Below, piece by piece: positions 45,267-54,537 of a stretch of 64,000 nt of DNA; position 1 is the first letter of the stretch, and each line of letters opens with the position of its first letter. The notes beneath the pieces are model-generated. The model did not search any database. It saw nothing but the letters and a program-made list of their open reading frames with translations, and was not told where the DNA came from. Source of the DNA: CAZFGK01 sp964518635 (GTDB taxonomy: Bacteria; Zixibacteria; MSB-5A5; GN15; FEB-12); assembly GCA_964518635.1 (NCBI GenBank), contig CAZFGK010000003.1:1-64000 (forward strand), read 5' to 3'. The position numbers were made by a program, and so were the translations under genes.

Positions 45267-45740
45267 ATGCACACAATCCCTGTTTCCCTTTTCGTTCTGG
45301 TTGTTTTGTTGTGCATAGCCACAGAGACACACGCAGCTCGCAGGTTACATTTCTATGCAGGAGGCGGATACAGCTGGAACTTGAATACAAATATAACCAG
45401 AATCGAAAGCCAAAGTGGTACGGTAGGTCGATTTGCAATCGGGATAGACGTCAATCGATCAATTGACCCTGACAGAATGGAACTGCTTCTCGAGCTTAAT
45501 TCTGCCTTTGAAGGCACATACAACCCTGGCGTCGGATTTAAGCTCAACTTTGGTCCGCCTGAAGACGTTGTGAATTTTCATCTGGCTGGTACTATTGGAC
45601 TACGACCTCAGGATAAATTTAGACCTTGGTTTGGTGCATTCGCTGGTGTAGAAATGTACGGACTTGCATTTGCCACTCTTGGTATTTACTCGGCGGGATC
45701 AGATATTGAAATGCCAGTGATGGTCGGCATCCGATTCTAG
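45267..45740 (+). CDS. Small exported barrel-like protein, paralogue 3 of 3
   Basis: About 157 residues from ATG 45267, where the signal peptide (VSLFVLVVLLCIATETHA) begins; ATG 45204 directly after the previous stop is the alternative. The mature part starts RLHFYAGGGYSW and ends VMVGIRF. Strands alternate polar and apolar residues, as in small barrels. Function unknown. Confidence 0.6.
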   Translation: MHTIPVSLFVLVVLLCIATETHAARRLHFYAGGGYSWNLNTNITRIESQSGTVGRFAIGIDVNRSIDPDRMELLLELNSAFEGTYNPGVGFKLNFGPPEDVVNFHLAGTIGLRPQDKFRPWFGAFAGVEMYGLAFATLGIYSAGSDIEMPVMVGIRF

Positions 45741-45795
45741 TTCATCTCCTGTAAGTTGAACTCTCTTTAATTCAAAAGTTCTACCTCGACAGCTT

Positions 45796-47475
45796 ATGAA
45801 TTCACAAATAGATTCCATCATGTTCTCCTCCTACCTCCGCCAGTCATTCCCTGCCGATCTCAAGGCCGGATTCATTACCTCAATTGTTGCCCTCCCGCTC
45901 GCAATTGCATTTGCCATTGCCTCTGGCGTGCCTCCGATCATGGGGCTCTACACTGCAGTCATCGCTGGTATTCTTGGTTCGGCATTCGGCGGGTCATCCT
46001 ATTCAATCACCGGTCCGACCGGAGCCATGACCGTGATCATCCTCTCGACGGTAAACAAGTTCGGCATCGAAGGGCTGCTCTTAGCCGGATTACTTGCAGG
46101 ACTTCTGCAACTGCTCTTCGGATTTCTGAAAATCGGGAAGTATGTCAAATTCATCCCCTTGCCAGTCGTCTCAGGTTTCACTGCCGGAATCGGACTGATC
46201 ATTTTCATTGGGCAGATCGCGAACGGATTGGGTATTACTATCCCGGCGGAAGAATTCATTGTGCACACGGTCCGTGACATTATTCAAGAACTAAGTCATG
46301 CCAATTCGTCAGCAGTAGTTATTTGCGCAGGGACAGTCTTGATGCTCTGGTCATTGCCGGGGATTCTCAAACGATTTGGGCCTCTGTCATTTATCCCTGC
46401 ATCATTGGTGCCGCTGGTTCTTTCTGTCCTTGGAGTCACCGCACTTGCTCTCACCGTACCGCAGGTCGGTGAAATTCCGGCCGGCTTTCCAATCCCGCAA
46501 CTTATTCACTTTGATCTTGATCTTGCTCGCAACGTCTTCCCTTCGGCATTGACCATTGCAATGCTTGGCGCAATTGAAGCTCTTTTGTGTGCGGTTGTCG
46601 CCGACGGCATGACCGGAACAAAACATGACAGTGATAAAGAATTGAAATCTCAGGGGATCGCGAACAGCGTTCTTCCCTTCTTCGGGGGTATAGCCGCCAC
46701 AGCGGCAATTGCACGAACTGCTGTCAATGTTCGCGAAGGGGCAAAGACACGAGTTGCGGGAGTTATACACGCGCTTTTTCTGCTCTCATATATGCTGGTG
46801 TTGGGACCGATGGTCGGGCTGATTCCAAAAGCATTTCTCGCGGGTATCCTCCTCTATGTCTCAGCAAGGATGATCAACATTCGTGAAATCAGAACGATTG
46901 TCAGAATCAGCAGACAGGAGACGATTGTTCTCTTTGTTACTATGGGCTTGACCGTTCTCACTGATCTCGTCCTTGCCGTGCAGATCGGGATGATTCTCGC
47001 GGTCTTCCTGTTGTTTGTGAAGATTGTCGATGTCACCAAGATTAGTCTGATGGAGGAGTATGATCCCAGCGACACGGTCAACGCGCTGGTAAATGAAAGT
47101 CCGCAGCTCAAGAAACAACTCGCAGTCTATACCATCAACGGGCCGTTTTTCTTTGGGGCGATGTCGGTCTTTGAGCAGAAACTAAATGAACATCGCCATG
47201 AAGAGAAACCGATCATTCTGCTTCGGATGAGACATGTGCCGTTTGTCGATTCAACCGGACAGGCGCGACTCAAGGAGTTTGTCCGGCATCGAAACAAGCA
47301 TGGCGGAATTGTACTCTTCAGCGGTTGCGAACCGCAGATTCAGAAGCAACTGCGTGAGAGTACCGAGTTCTGTTCGTTGGTGCCGGAGGAGCATATGTTC
47401 GCCCGTTCAGTGCAGGCGATTCTTTATGCGGATGAGCAGATACAGTTGAAGTCAGTCTCTCCATCGAGAGTCTGA
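45796..47475 (+). CDS. SulP-family inorganic anion transporter with STAS domain
   Basis: A 559-residue SLC26/SulP transporter. The membrane part has the usual start (FPADLKAGFITSIVALPLAIAFAIASG), SSYSITGPTGAMT in the anion-binding region, and fourteen-helix-type hydrophobic spacing. The C-terminal STAS domain (~430-545) contains LLRMRHVPFVDSTGQARL. Substrates in the family include sulfate, bicarbonate and other anions; none can be chosen here. ATG 45796 has a weak SD; ATG 45820 is an alternative. No terminator seen. Confidence 0.9.
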   Translation: MNSQIDSIMFSSYLRQSFPADLKAGFITSIVALPLAIAFAIASGVPPIMGLYTAVIAGILGSAFGGSSYSITGPTGAMTVIILSTVNKFGIEGLLLAGLLAGLLQLLFGFLKIGKYVKFIPLPVVSGFTAGIGLIIFIGQIANGLGITIPAEEFIVHTVRDIIQELSHANSSAVVICAGTVLMLWSLPGILKRFGPLSFIPASLVPLVLSVLGVTALALTVPQVGEIPAGFPIPQLIHFDLDLARNVFPSALTIAMLGAIEALLCAVVADGMTGTKHDSDKELKSQGIANSVLPFFGGIAATAAIARTAVNVREGAKTRVAGVIHALFLLSYMLVLGPMVGLIPKAFLAGILLYVSARMINIREIRTIVRISRQETIVLFVTMGLTVLTDLVLAVQIGMILAVFLLFVKIVDVTKISLMEEYDPSDTVNALVNESPQLKKQLAVYTINGPFFFGAMSVFEQKLNEHRHEEKPIILLRMRHVPFVDSTGQARLKEFVRHRNKHGGIVLFSGCEPQIQKQLRESTEFCSLVPEEHMFARSVQAILYADEQIQLKSVSPSRV

Positions 47476-47666
47476 CGAATATCTCTTTCAACCTGCTTTC
47501 CTTCTTCATGCATAGTAATCAGTATGAAACGAGCTATTCCTGATTCACTTTTCGGTGGAACAACGGTACTTGACATCTTCGGCATTCACTGGATGCTTAA
47601 TTGCGAGAAGAAGTAGCCACTTTTCCGGAATAGTGAACGCTTCATTCGTGGGTGGCAGTAATCCGG

Positions 47667-49568
47667 TCAATGACTTGAGAAGTAAAAGCGGATCGGAATT
47701 GAGAGCATTCGCTTTCTGAATTGGTACGCTTGCTTGACGGACTGTACCGCAGTCGCTTCCAGTAGAGAAGTATGAACTTCTGACCTCCAGTGTCCTACCA
47801 CCGTGTCACCTTTTCGCTCCCAATGGATGGAATGTAACCCACCGGGAAAACTTACTGAATCGGATGGTGGCAGGAGAATGGAATCAGCTTGACGGATGTA
47901 TTCACCGCTGAGAATGCAGGAGTCATGTAGTACCTTTGGGTTCCCCATGTCGACAGAGAGTGAATCGGGAGCAGTAAGCAGGAGATCGTAGTCATTTGCG
48001 CGAGAGTAGATGAAAGGATTAAAAAAGGCAGCACCCTTGACTGCAAGTGGTCTCTGACGCGACAGGTAGACACGTCGCTTGAGTGGAAGGGTAACATCGA
48101 GCTCATCCAGGTACTCTAGAGAATCAAGGAGAAACTCCGAACGTCGCATCGCGAGAAACTCAAGAAAACTGTCGGTCCTCTCCCTCTGAGTTTCGCCCTG
48201 AATCGAATAGCGACGAGAGAGTGCTATATTCCCGTCGTACTGAGCATAGGTGTCAATCCTGCACTGTCCGGTACCGTCAATCACGAGGTGAGAACTCGTG
48301 ACCGAACGATTTTCATAGGCTTTACTTCTCGGCAGCGTCATCAGCGTGCCATTTGAATCACCGACAATGAGTGCCAGCATGCCTTCATCGGCTTCCGGCA
48401 GTTCTCCCGGCGGACAGAGCGTACAGGTTGGGTCATACCATAGAGTATCAGTCTGAACTACTGCCATGGTTATCACATGATTGAAATTATCTGTCACAAA
48501 ATCCGGATCAACAATCCCTTCTCCACGTGTGAGTACAAGAGCCGGAAATGCCTGTGCGCCAGCCGATCGGAAGCGTGAAACAAGAAGGGTAGTGGATCCT
48601 TTGCAATCTCCGTATCCTACACGTTCTACGGTTGCCGCAGGTTCTGTCTGCCAGCCGCTCATTTTTCGATTGACGCTCACGTAGCGAATCCTTCTGATCT
48701 GTTCAAGATAGATGGAGTCAAGAGTGCTTTTTGTGCAGACATTTGACGGCTGCGTCACTGGCTCCAGATATCGATCCGCTGACAAGTATCGATACATTGA
48801 GACGACATCATTCCATGTTGCCAATGAGTACCGTTTCTTCCCAAATTGTACTCTGTCAGATTGAAGCTGCAACTGAAGAGGTCTCACGCTTGATGCGGTA
48901 AACTCATGCGGCTCCCAACTCGGAATACTATCTATCTCCCACTTCATCACACCACTGCCTGAGCTCGGCGTTGGCGGCTGAGTTCCGTACCATTTCCACC
49001 TCACATGGATGTCAGTCCGGACTTCGAGTGTAATATTCAGTCGATCAACCGGCCATGCTGGTTGTGTAAAAATTTCGCTCAGCAGGAAATTTCCAGGCAG
49101 CTCATGAACAGTTTCAAACTCCATAAGAAGCGGAAAACGTGACACCCCAGGATCTGCCATTACTCGACAATCATCAGAGTAAAGCGTTGAGCTTTCGTCA
49201 TAGCCGCACAGTCTGATCATCTGGCGGCGATCATATTCGGATAGAATGCCACCGGTTGAATCAACGATTCTGAGAGAGGCGTCCTTGAGTCGATATCGGG
49301 GAGTGTCATAGGCAACATGCATTTCATATGCCCTTCCCGCAGCTGACTCAATCCGGCGACGTTCAATCCTGCGGATTACAGTCTTGTCATCATCAAACTG
49401 AATGTGAATATCCAGTGCAGTTACCCGCATATGAACCGGCTTTACGGTGCTCGCTATGGCTTTCCCATGGCAGAAAAGCATGGCGATGCCTAGAACGAAC
49501 ACGCTGGAGAGAGCGGCTGCTTTTCCTGTTGGTGAAGTCGTCGCCGAGAGAGTCTTTACAAATACCAT
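47667..49568 (-). CDS. DUF3857/transglutaminase-like exported protein, intact triad
   Basis: A 633-residue exported protein with signal helix SSVFVLGIAMLFCHG. The N-terminal half is beta-rich DUF3857. The transglutaminase-like core has the proposed triad Cys in VGYGDCKGSTTLL, His in DNFNHVITM and Asp in LWYDPTC. The C-terminal ~200 residues are a DUF3858-like beta domain. The family is common in FCB bacteria beside or duplicated with related genes; biochemical role unknown. It starts 4 bp after the stop of a paralogue lacking the Cys. Confidence 0.8.
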   Translation of the reverse strand: MVFVKTLSATTSPTGKAAALSSVFVLGIAMLFCHGKAIASTVKPVHMRVTALDIHIQFDDDKTVIRRIERRRIESAAGRAYEMHVAYDTPRYRLKDASLRIVDSTGGILSEYDRRQMIRLCGYDESSTLYSDDCRVMADPGVSRFPLLMEFETVHELPGNFLLSEIFTQPAWPVDRLNITLEVRTDIHVRWKWYGTQPPTPSSGSGVMKWEIDSIPSWEPHEFTASSVRPLQLQLQSDRVQFGKKRYSLATWNDVVSMYRYLSADRYLEPVTQPSNVCTKSTLDSIYLEQIRRIRYVSVNRKMSGWQTEPAATVERVGYGDCKGSTTLLVSRFRSAGAQAFPALVLTRGEGIVDPDFVTDNFNHVITMAVVQTDTLWYDPTCTLCPPGELPEADEGMLALIVGDSNGTLMTLPRSKAYENRSVTSSHLVIDGTGQCRIDTYAQYDGNIALSRRYSIQGETQRERTDSFLEFLAMRRSEFLLDSLEYLDELDVTLPLKRRVYLSRQRPLAVKGAAFFNPFIYSRANDYDLLLTAPDSLSVDMGNPKVLHDSCILSGEYIRQADSILLPPSDSVSFPGGLHSIHWERKGDTVVGHWRSEVHTSLLEATAVQSVKQAYQFRKRMLSIPIRFYFSSH

Positions 49569-49572
49569 GGGT

Positions 49573-51495
49573 TCATTTTGCAGTGATCACAAGTTCAAGA
49601 TTGGCTGCTTCAGCTACGCCGGAAAAGACTTCCTGAATATCGGCATACCGATCAGGATGGAAAATACTCTTCTCTATATCAAGGCGAGATGTGACCGTTA
49701 GAACCGAATCAGATCTTTGCCACCCGGAGATGAATCTGAGTCCTTCTTTCTCCACACGAACCGGCTCGGATGCTTCGAGATTCAGGTAACCTCCAGGTAA
49801 TGCCATGGTTACGACAGTCACATACTTGCGTGGGAATACAAACTCGATCGGAAAGACTCTTTTGGTTGCAGTGAACGGATTGATTGCGAATGCAAACATC
49901 GGGGTACGAACCAGAAGATTCGGAGAGTAGTGATGCATGCGATCGCTGAATTGAGTGCGAAATGAGACCACCATTGCGCCGCTCGTATCGATTTTGACGG
50001 ATGCTGAATCGATGACTGCCCCCTCGCTAAGCAGGTCACTACACAATTCAAGCACAACTGCTTCATCTGTTGACTTGTCTATCATATCTGCATAAAGCGG
50101 GACAAAGTAACCTGTAAACCTGGACTCCACTGTGCAATCCATCACACCCTGCGTGTCAAGAGTGACATCTATCTTATCAAGTCGTATGGAGAAGACTGGT
50201 GGCGGCGGGATTTGAATCGGTTCAGTTTTTTCTCCGTCGATGATCAGGCCGTAGGCAACGAGAGAATTCGGGGGCAATGCGGCGAAAGGTGTATGAGCAA
50301 CGGAGGCATCAAGAAAGAAATATGATGAATCAAGCTCTACCATGGTAAGAGCATGATTCAGCGCACGAGTTCGGACATACCGAGGATCAAAGACATCATT
50401 ATCGCGAGTTGATATGTACACCGGGTATGAATTGATATTTCTTGCTCTCAGCATCCCCCAGAGATAGAGATTTTTCTCACCGCTGTGTGCGGATTTTGAT
50501 TTTAAGATATCGCTGAACTTTCTATTGTCGTTCATCAGGGATGAAAAGCCGTCGGTTGCGATACTGTCTCTCACCCAGACATAAAGAGACTCCGCGATAA
50601 TCATCGGGTCGGTTATCCCACGCGCAATACTCGTCGAGTGACTTTTGACACTTCTGTCTTCTCGGTATTTCCTCAGGGCATTCTCGCTTGACCTGCCGAT
50701 TTCTTTCCAGTCGGTCTGTTTGTTAAACCCGAAAAAGCCATTTGAGAACCCTGCAAGCTCACAACGAACTGCACTTCGAAACAGGATTTCCAGCCCCATA
50801 TACGGTTCTACGGAAAATGGTTCGAGATCGTGAAGTGTCCAGGTGAACTCCTGAACACGGCTATTGAACGAGTTAGCGGCCAGCATCCGATCTTCTTTGG
50901 GGGGCTGGAGCTCCACCGGGACGTTGTAAAATGAGGTGGTGTAAGAATATCCACCGGGTACCTGGATAGAGAGTTTTGATTCAATCGTGTAGAGTTCCGA
51001 TTGGAAGTACCACGGATCCAGCCAGTAGACATAAGGATCGTTCAGCTGGTACTTGTATTCGAGAATGCATCCGGGCTCGACAGCTGGAAAGGCAAATGAA
51101 TATTCATGAAAACCAGAAGACTTCTTCTTGAAGATGGCATTCCTGGGGACCTTTTCAACGCGTCCGTCCGGATGCAGTGTGTGGGCCTCCAGCCCTACCA
51201 CTTCTTCATGGGAAGAGACCGGAATCTCGATGTTTCCCGCTTCTTGCGCTCCGGCGCGAGTGAACACTTTCGTGCGGACATGAACAAAGGTCTCTACCTC
51301 GTTAGATGTCAACTGATCGACCACTGAAATGACTCCGCGATTGAACAAGATCACTGCACCGGCATCCTGATAATTACCACTCGGCTGCAACGCCCATTCT
51401 TCCGGTGTAACTTTTCCAAAATCGTCAGCAGATAGAGTTGATGAGAGCGTGAATGCAATAAGCAAGGAAGTGAAAAGCAAATTGTTCCGAGACAT
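49573..51495 (-). CDS. DUF3857/transglutaminase-like exported protein, catalytic Cys missing
   Basis: About 640 residues from ATG 51495 (GGAGG nine bases upstream), with a signal peptide ending near STLSADD. The DUF3857 part is well kept: EVETFVHVRTKVFT, GLEAHTLHPDGRVEKVP and FAFPAVEPGCILEYKY. In the transglutaminase-like domain the segment normally GDCKEKN reads HSGEKN, placing Ser (codon AGC at 50482-50484) where the catalytic Cys should be. The His (ALNHALTM) and Asp (FFLDAS) positions remain. It is therefore probably an inactive binding paralogue, cotranscribed with the intact one. Confidence 0.8.
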   Translation of the reverse strand: MSRNNLLFTSLLIAFTLSSTLSADDFGKVTPEEWALQPSGNYQDAGAVILFNRGVISVVDQLTSNEVETFVHVRTKVFTRAGAQEAGNIEIPVSSHEEVVGLEAHTLHPDGRVEKVPRNAIFKKKSSGFHEYSFAFPAVEPGCILEYKYQLNDPYVYWLDPWYFQSELYTIESKLSIQVPGGYSYTTSFYNVPVELQPPKEDRMLAANSFNSRVQEFTWTLHDLEPFSVEPYMGLEILFRSAVRCELAGFSNGFFGFNKQTDWKEIGRSSENALRKYREDRSVKSHSTSIARGITDPMIIAESLYVWVRDSIATDGFSSLMNDNRKFSDILKSKSAHSGEKNLYLWGMLRARNINSYPVYISTRDNDVFDPRYVRTRALNHALTMVELDSSYFFLDASVAHTPFAALPPNSLVAYGLIIDGEKTEPIQIPPPPVFSIRLDKIDVTLDTQGVMDCTVESRFTGYFVPLYADMIDKSTDEAVVLELCSDLLSEGAVIDSASVKIDTSGAMVVSFRTQFSDRMHHYSPNLLVRTPMFAFAINPFTATKRVFPIEFVFPRKYVTVVTMALPGGYLNLEASEPVRVEKEGLRFISGWQRSDSVLTVTSRLDIEKSIFHPDRYADIQEVFSGVAEAANLELVITAK

Positions 51496-51808
51496 GGGTA
51501 TCTCCCTCCGACACATGATAGCGATCAAGTTATCACTTCATGCGCGCTGGGACAAGTTTGACTCGGTTAAAGAACTGGGTGGTGATTAAAGTTGCTAATT
51601 GAGTACACGAATATTCAGGCGGAATGAAACATCCTCAGAGTCTGAATCGTTATGTAGATTGGGCGACTTGCGATTCAAGCTGAAATGGGCGATAATTGTA
51701 CTTTGTCGTCGGTCTTGCTTCAATACAGCCTTTGTTTAGCTCTTTGACAACTGGATGCGTCTGGCACGCATCCCGGAAACTGCTCAGAATCAACGACTTC
51801 TCAATAAT

Positions 51809-52168
51809 GGGGGTGTCAGGGTTCGACGGGTATGGTTCGGGGTTGCGGGCGTGTCGGGGATGTTCGGTAGCCCCGTTACCAAGTTCCGAACAAACAGTAA
51901 TCGGCAACGATTACGCCATGGCTGCCTAGTTAATACCTAGCGCAACCCGTCCCGCCTGAACTCTGCCCTCGAGGTCAGGGTCGGGGCGACGCAATTGAGG
52001 GATCGGTCCTGCGACGTCCGTGAGCAGGACTTAAACATACGGGCTGGCTACTGCGGACGCCTGTCGATCGGCAGTCGTGGTAGCGAGAACTCAATAGAAC
52101 GACTACACACGTAGAACGCTGCCTGCAAATCTATTCGGACGGGGGTTCGATTCCCCCCACCTCCACCA
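51809..52168 (+). ncRNA. ssrA: tmRNA
   Basis: A 360-nt transfer-messenger RNA. The 5' end GGGGGTGTCAGGGTTCGACG pairs with 3' CACCTCC, then A and an encoded CCA. The T arm is GGGGGTTCGATTCCCCC. The tag frame after the CAGTAATC resume region reads GGC AAC GAT TAC GCC ATG GCT GCC TAG, giving Ala-GNDYAMAA. A TTGACA at 51744-51749 may be its -35; no good -10 is visible. Rescues stalled ribosomes with SmpB (not in the window). Confidence 0.95.
51903..51929 (+). other. tmRNA tag-coding segment
   Basis: Eight codons (GNDYAMAA) and a TAG stop. The tail MAA replaces the common LAA recognised by ClpXP. The resume codon GGC is inferred from the preceding TAATC, similar to TAGTC before the resume codon in E. 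coli. Confidence 0.75.
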
Positions 52169-52174
52169 ATTATG

Positions 52175-52215
52175 CTCGCCAGTTCCGGCGAGATTGGGCG
52201 ACGCGCCAGAGGCGC
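52175..52215 (+). terminator. Hairpins after tmRNA, possible terminator or processing signal
   Basis: Two perfect stems follow CCA: CTCGCC/GGCGAG (52175-52192) and GCGCC/GGCGC (52203-52215). There is no T-run, so they may be 3'-trailer structures rather than a true terminator. Confidence 0.35.
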
Positions 52216-52251
52216 ATTGACCAGGTCCATTCGTGTTGATGGCGTTGTTGC

Positions 52252-53226
52252 CTATTTCCCAGCAAGATCTTTGTAGGCCGCCGGAACGTTCAGGCCAGGA
52301 TGTACCCAGCCAAAAAGTGCGTAGCCAGAAAATTCGGACATCGATACAGTCTTCACCGTTTCTTCAAGCGACATTCCCTTATCGATGGCCGCTTTGACTT
52401 CGGTTTTGACCGTTTCCAGATAGTCGATATGCCATTTGATGTCTTCTCGTGTTATGAGCGACCCGTGTCCAGGCACAACTTTGGCATCGGGTGGCAAGAA
52501 CTCATAAACTTTTTTGAGTGTAGCCAGGGTCTCGAGTAGATGTCCATCGAGTAACCATGGCAATGCAGGCTTGACTGCTATCACGGGATTTCCCGTCCAC
52601 ATTGTTTTCGATTGTGGCTCCCAAATAAATAGATCTCCACCGGTCTGGGCAAATCCAAAGTCGATGATCTCAACAGACTTACCGCCCAAATCAAGTGTGA
52701 GCTTGCCATCGCCTGGAACAAGGACATTCGCTATTCGTGCCTGAATGGGTTCGATGCCACGACCTGCACCGAAATTCTTAATCATGAACGCCTTGTCGTC
52801 TTCAAGATGCTCGTGGATGTAACGGCTCGTGTTCTGATGCTGAATAACGACGGTCGCCTTCGGTAAATACATATTTCCGAACGAGTGATCACCATGTGCG
52901 CTGGTGTTGACTGCAAATGAAATCGGGTGCTCAGTCTCCTTTCTAACGAGACTTTCAACTTGTTTGAATAAGCGCTGGTTCAGCATCGTCTCTATAACCA
53001 ACACTTTGTCCTTACCTACTATAAACCCGCCGCTTGTCGCCACAGGCTTTCCAAGCCGTTCTAGCTCCATGGCATCCTTCGCGTAAAATGCGAAAACACC
53101 CTCCGCAATCTTCTCGGAAATTAATTCAACCTTGTTTCCGTCCCAGACCGGCTCCTGCGCGCTTACGTAAGGTGCAGATAGACAAATAATGAGCGTCGTA
53201 AATGTTGCAGGTAGTAATCGCATCAT
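52252..53226 (-). CDS. Metallo-beta-lactamase-fold exported protein with altered metal ligands
   Basis: About 324 residues with a signal peptide (TTLIICLSAPYVSAQ) and an MBL fold. The motif normally THxHxDH reads NTSAHGDH, so the first His is Ser109 (codon at 52900-52902). The His of the third motif appears as Gln (FAQTGGDL) and the bridging Asp as Asn (MWTGNPV). His111, Asp113, His114 and the late His in VPGHGS remain. Such NTSxHGDH proteins form a subfamily; one metal or none may be bound. The start lies behind AAGGAG (ATG 53226 or 53223). It sits between tmRNA and a degenerate copy of the tmRNA 3' end. Confidence 0.8.
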   Translation of the reverse strand: MMRLLPATFTTLIICLSAPYVSAQEPVWDGNKVELISEKIAEGVFAFYAKDAMELERLGKPVATSGGFIVGKDKVLVIETMLNQRLFKQVESLVRKETEHPISFAVNTSAHGDHSFGNMYLPKATVVIQHQNTSRYIHEHLEDDKAFMIKNFGAGRGIEPIQARIANVLVPGDGKLTLDLGGKSVEIIDFGFAQTGGDLFIWEPQSKTMWTGNPVIAVKPALPWLLDGHLLETLATLKKVYEFLPPDAKVVPGHGSLITREDIKWHIDYLETVKTEVKAAIDKGMSLEETVKTVSMSEFSGYALFGWVHPGLNVPAAYKDLAGK

Positions 53227-53709
53227 GAATCTCCTTTTTGGGCTGGGTGACCCACATTTCAGGTGGGTACCCGCCAACTGATTTCAACATTCCCACCTTT
53301 TATTTTCGCCACCAACTCTCTGCAAAATACGAAACAGCCTCATTAAACAAAAGGACGATTCATCCCCATTAGTAAGAAACAATTGAAATCCAATCCCGCC
53401 TAGAGGCGGAGCACCGAAATTCGGCACTACTAATTCGTATTCACCACAAATTTTTTCGAGCCATCTGACCGACAGGATTCAACAATTGTCACAAACTGGT
53501 CGCAAAGATGTGTCAGTCTTTGTGCCAGATAGCAAGTCGGGGGTTCGATCCCTCCACTTCTACGATATTGCCTTTAGTCACCACTTTTCGCTGAAGTTGA
53601 TGGATGAGTTTAATGTAACTAGCTTGATATGATGAAAATTACCCGTGGGTTTCGAAAAACGCACAGTGACCAAGCATCCCCGCCCAGTACTACTCAAACG
53701 GATAGCTGA
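53227..53709. other. Intergenic region with ssrA 3'-end remnant and hairpins
   Basis: About 480 bp without a gene. It contains a CCGCCT/AGGCGG hairpin near 53400, a short CCGAAATTCGG element beside it, and the tmRNA-like 3' sequence at 53536-53565. Confidence 0.6.
53536..53565 (+). repeat. Degenerate copy of the tmRNA 3' end (possible att remnant)
   Basis: The segment shares CGGGGGTTCGAT exactly with the tmRNA T arm and then follows it loosely (CCCTCCACTTCTACGA against TCCCCCCACCTCCACCA). The T arm still folds. No 5' half of a tRNA or tmRNA is present, so it is not a functional gene. Confidence 0.6.
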
Positions 53710-54339
53710 ATGCCAATAAACTTCTCCATCTTTTCAGATCAGGAACATCAGGTCATTCGTCGTTTGAATTCACCACCGAAAGTACAGCAGTTCGTCAACG
53801 AGCTTGTCTACAATCAAAATGACCGGGTATCGATTCTGGATGTGATTCAAAAACGTACGGGGGACTGCCTCGAGGCCGCGGTCTTTGCTTCGGTGGTACT
53901 CACCTATCACAAGATTCCAAATTCCCTCGTTGGCTTGAAATCAGTCAGAGACGAAGACCATGCACTTTGTGTGTTCAGGCAGAAGCATGGCTACGGGGCA
54001 ATTGCACAGAGTAAATATCTGGGATTACGATACAGGAATCCGGTCTATGCAAGTTATCGGGAACTGGTGATGAGCTATTTTGAGAGCTACTACAACTATT
54101 TTGGTGAGTACTCGCTTCGCGCCTATTCGAAGCCGCTCATGTTACGAAGCATTACAAAGCCGCAGATTGCAGATGCAGCATTTATGTGCGCTCTGGATGA
54201 TCGACTCGGCGAACTTCCCGTTATGAAGCTGGTTCCAACATCAATCACCCTTCCGAGAGTCTCTCCGCTCAAGTTCAAGCAGGAGGTATTGGTCATACCA
54301 CGTGGTACACGGGTAGGAAGAAAGTACCGAAGAGATTAG
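53710..54339 (+). CDS. Transglutaminase/papain-like fold protein
   Basis: A 209-residue cytoplasmic protein, not named. TGDCLEAAVFAS supplies a Cys in the position of papain-like enzymes, DEDHALCVF a His, and the middle has GYGAIAQSKYLGLRYRNPVY and MSYFESYYNY. The Cys/His arrangement fits a small transglutaminase-like peptidase or a homologue with a structural role. No signal peptide. The start ATG 53710 has a weak SD. Standing alone, its partner is unknown. Confidence 0.6.
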   Translation: MPINFSIFSDQEHQVIRRLNSPPKVQQFVNELVYNQNDRVSILDVIQKRTGDCLEAAVFASVVLTYHKIPNSLVGLKSVRDEDHALCVFRQKHGYGAIAQSKYLGLRYRNPVYASYRELVMSYFESYYNYFGEYSLRAYSKPLMLRSITKPQIADAAFMCALDDRLGELPVMKLVPTSITLPRVSPLKFKQEVLVIPRGTRVGRKYRRD

Positions 54340-54537
54340 GTTCTGATCCTTGTTGTCGCGACATCCCGCTGGCTACACATTCTCTGCGTGCAATGCACCT
54401 TCATTTCTCCCGGAGTTCACGGCGGTTTATTACTTGCACATTCACTAGCCACAATTCATACTTTTTAGTAACAGAGGTAATTGCGACATGCGTCGCAAAG
54501 CCAAGAACAGGTTGAATGAAATTCAGGAGGTCGTTCG

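Noticed and set aside
51558..51600. TTGACT-based promoter for ssrA
   Set aside because: The -10 at the right spacing is poor and it is ~200 bp from the mature 5' end; the TTGACA at 51744 is a better placed candidate.
53490..53565. A second tRNA or tmRNA gene
   Set aside because: Only a T-arm-like 3' end is present; no acceptor partner, D arm or anticodon arm can be folded upstream.
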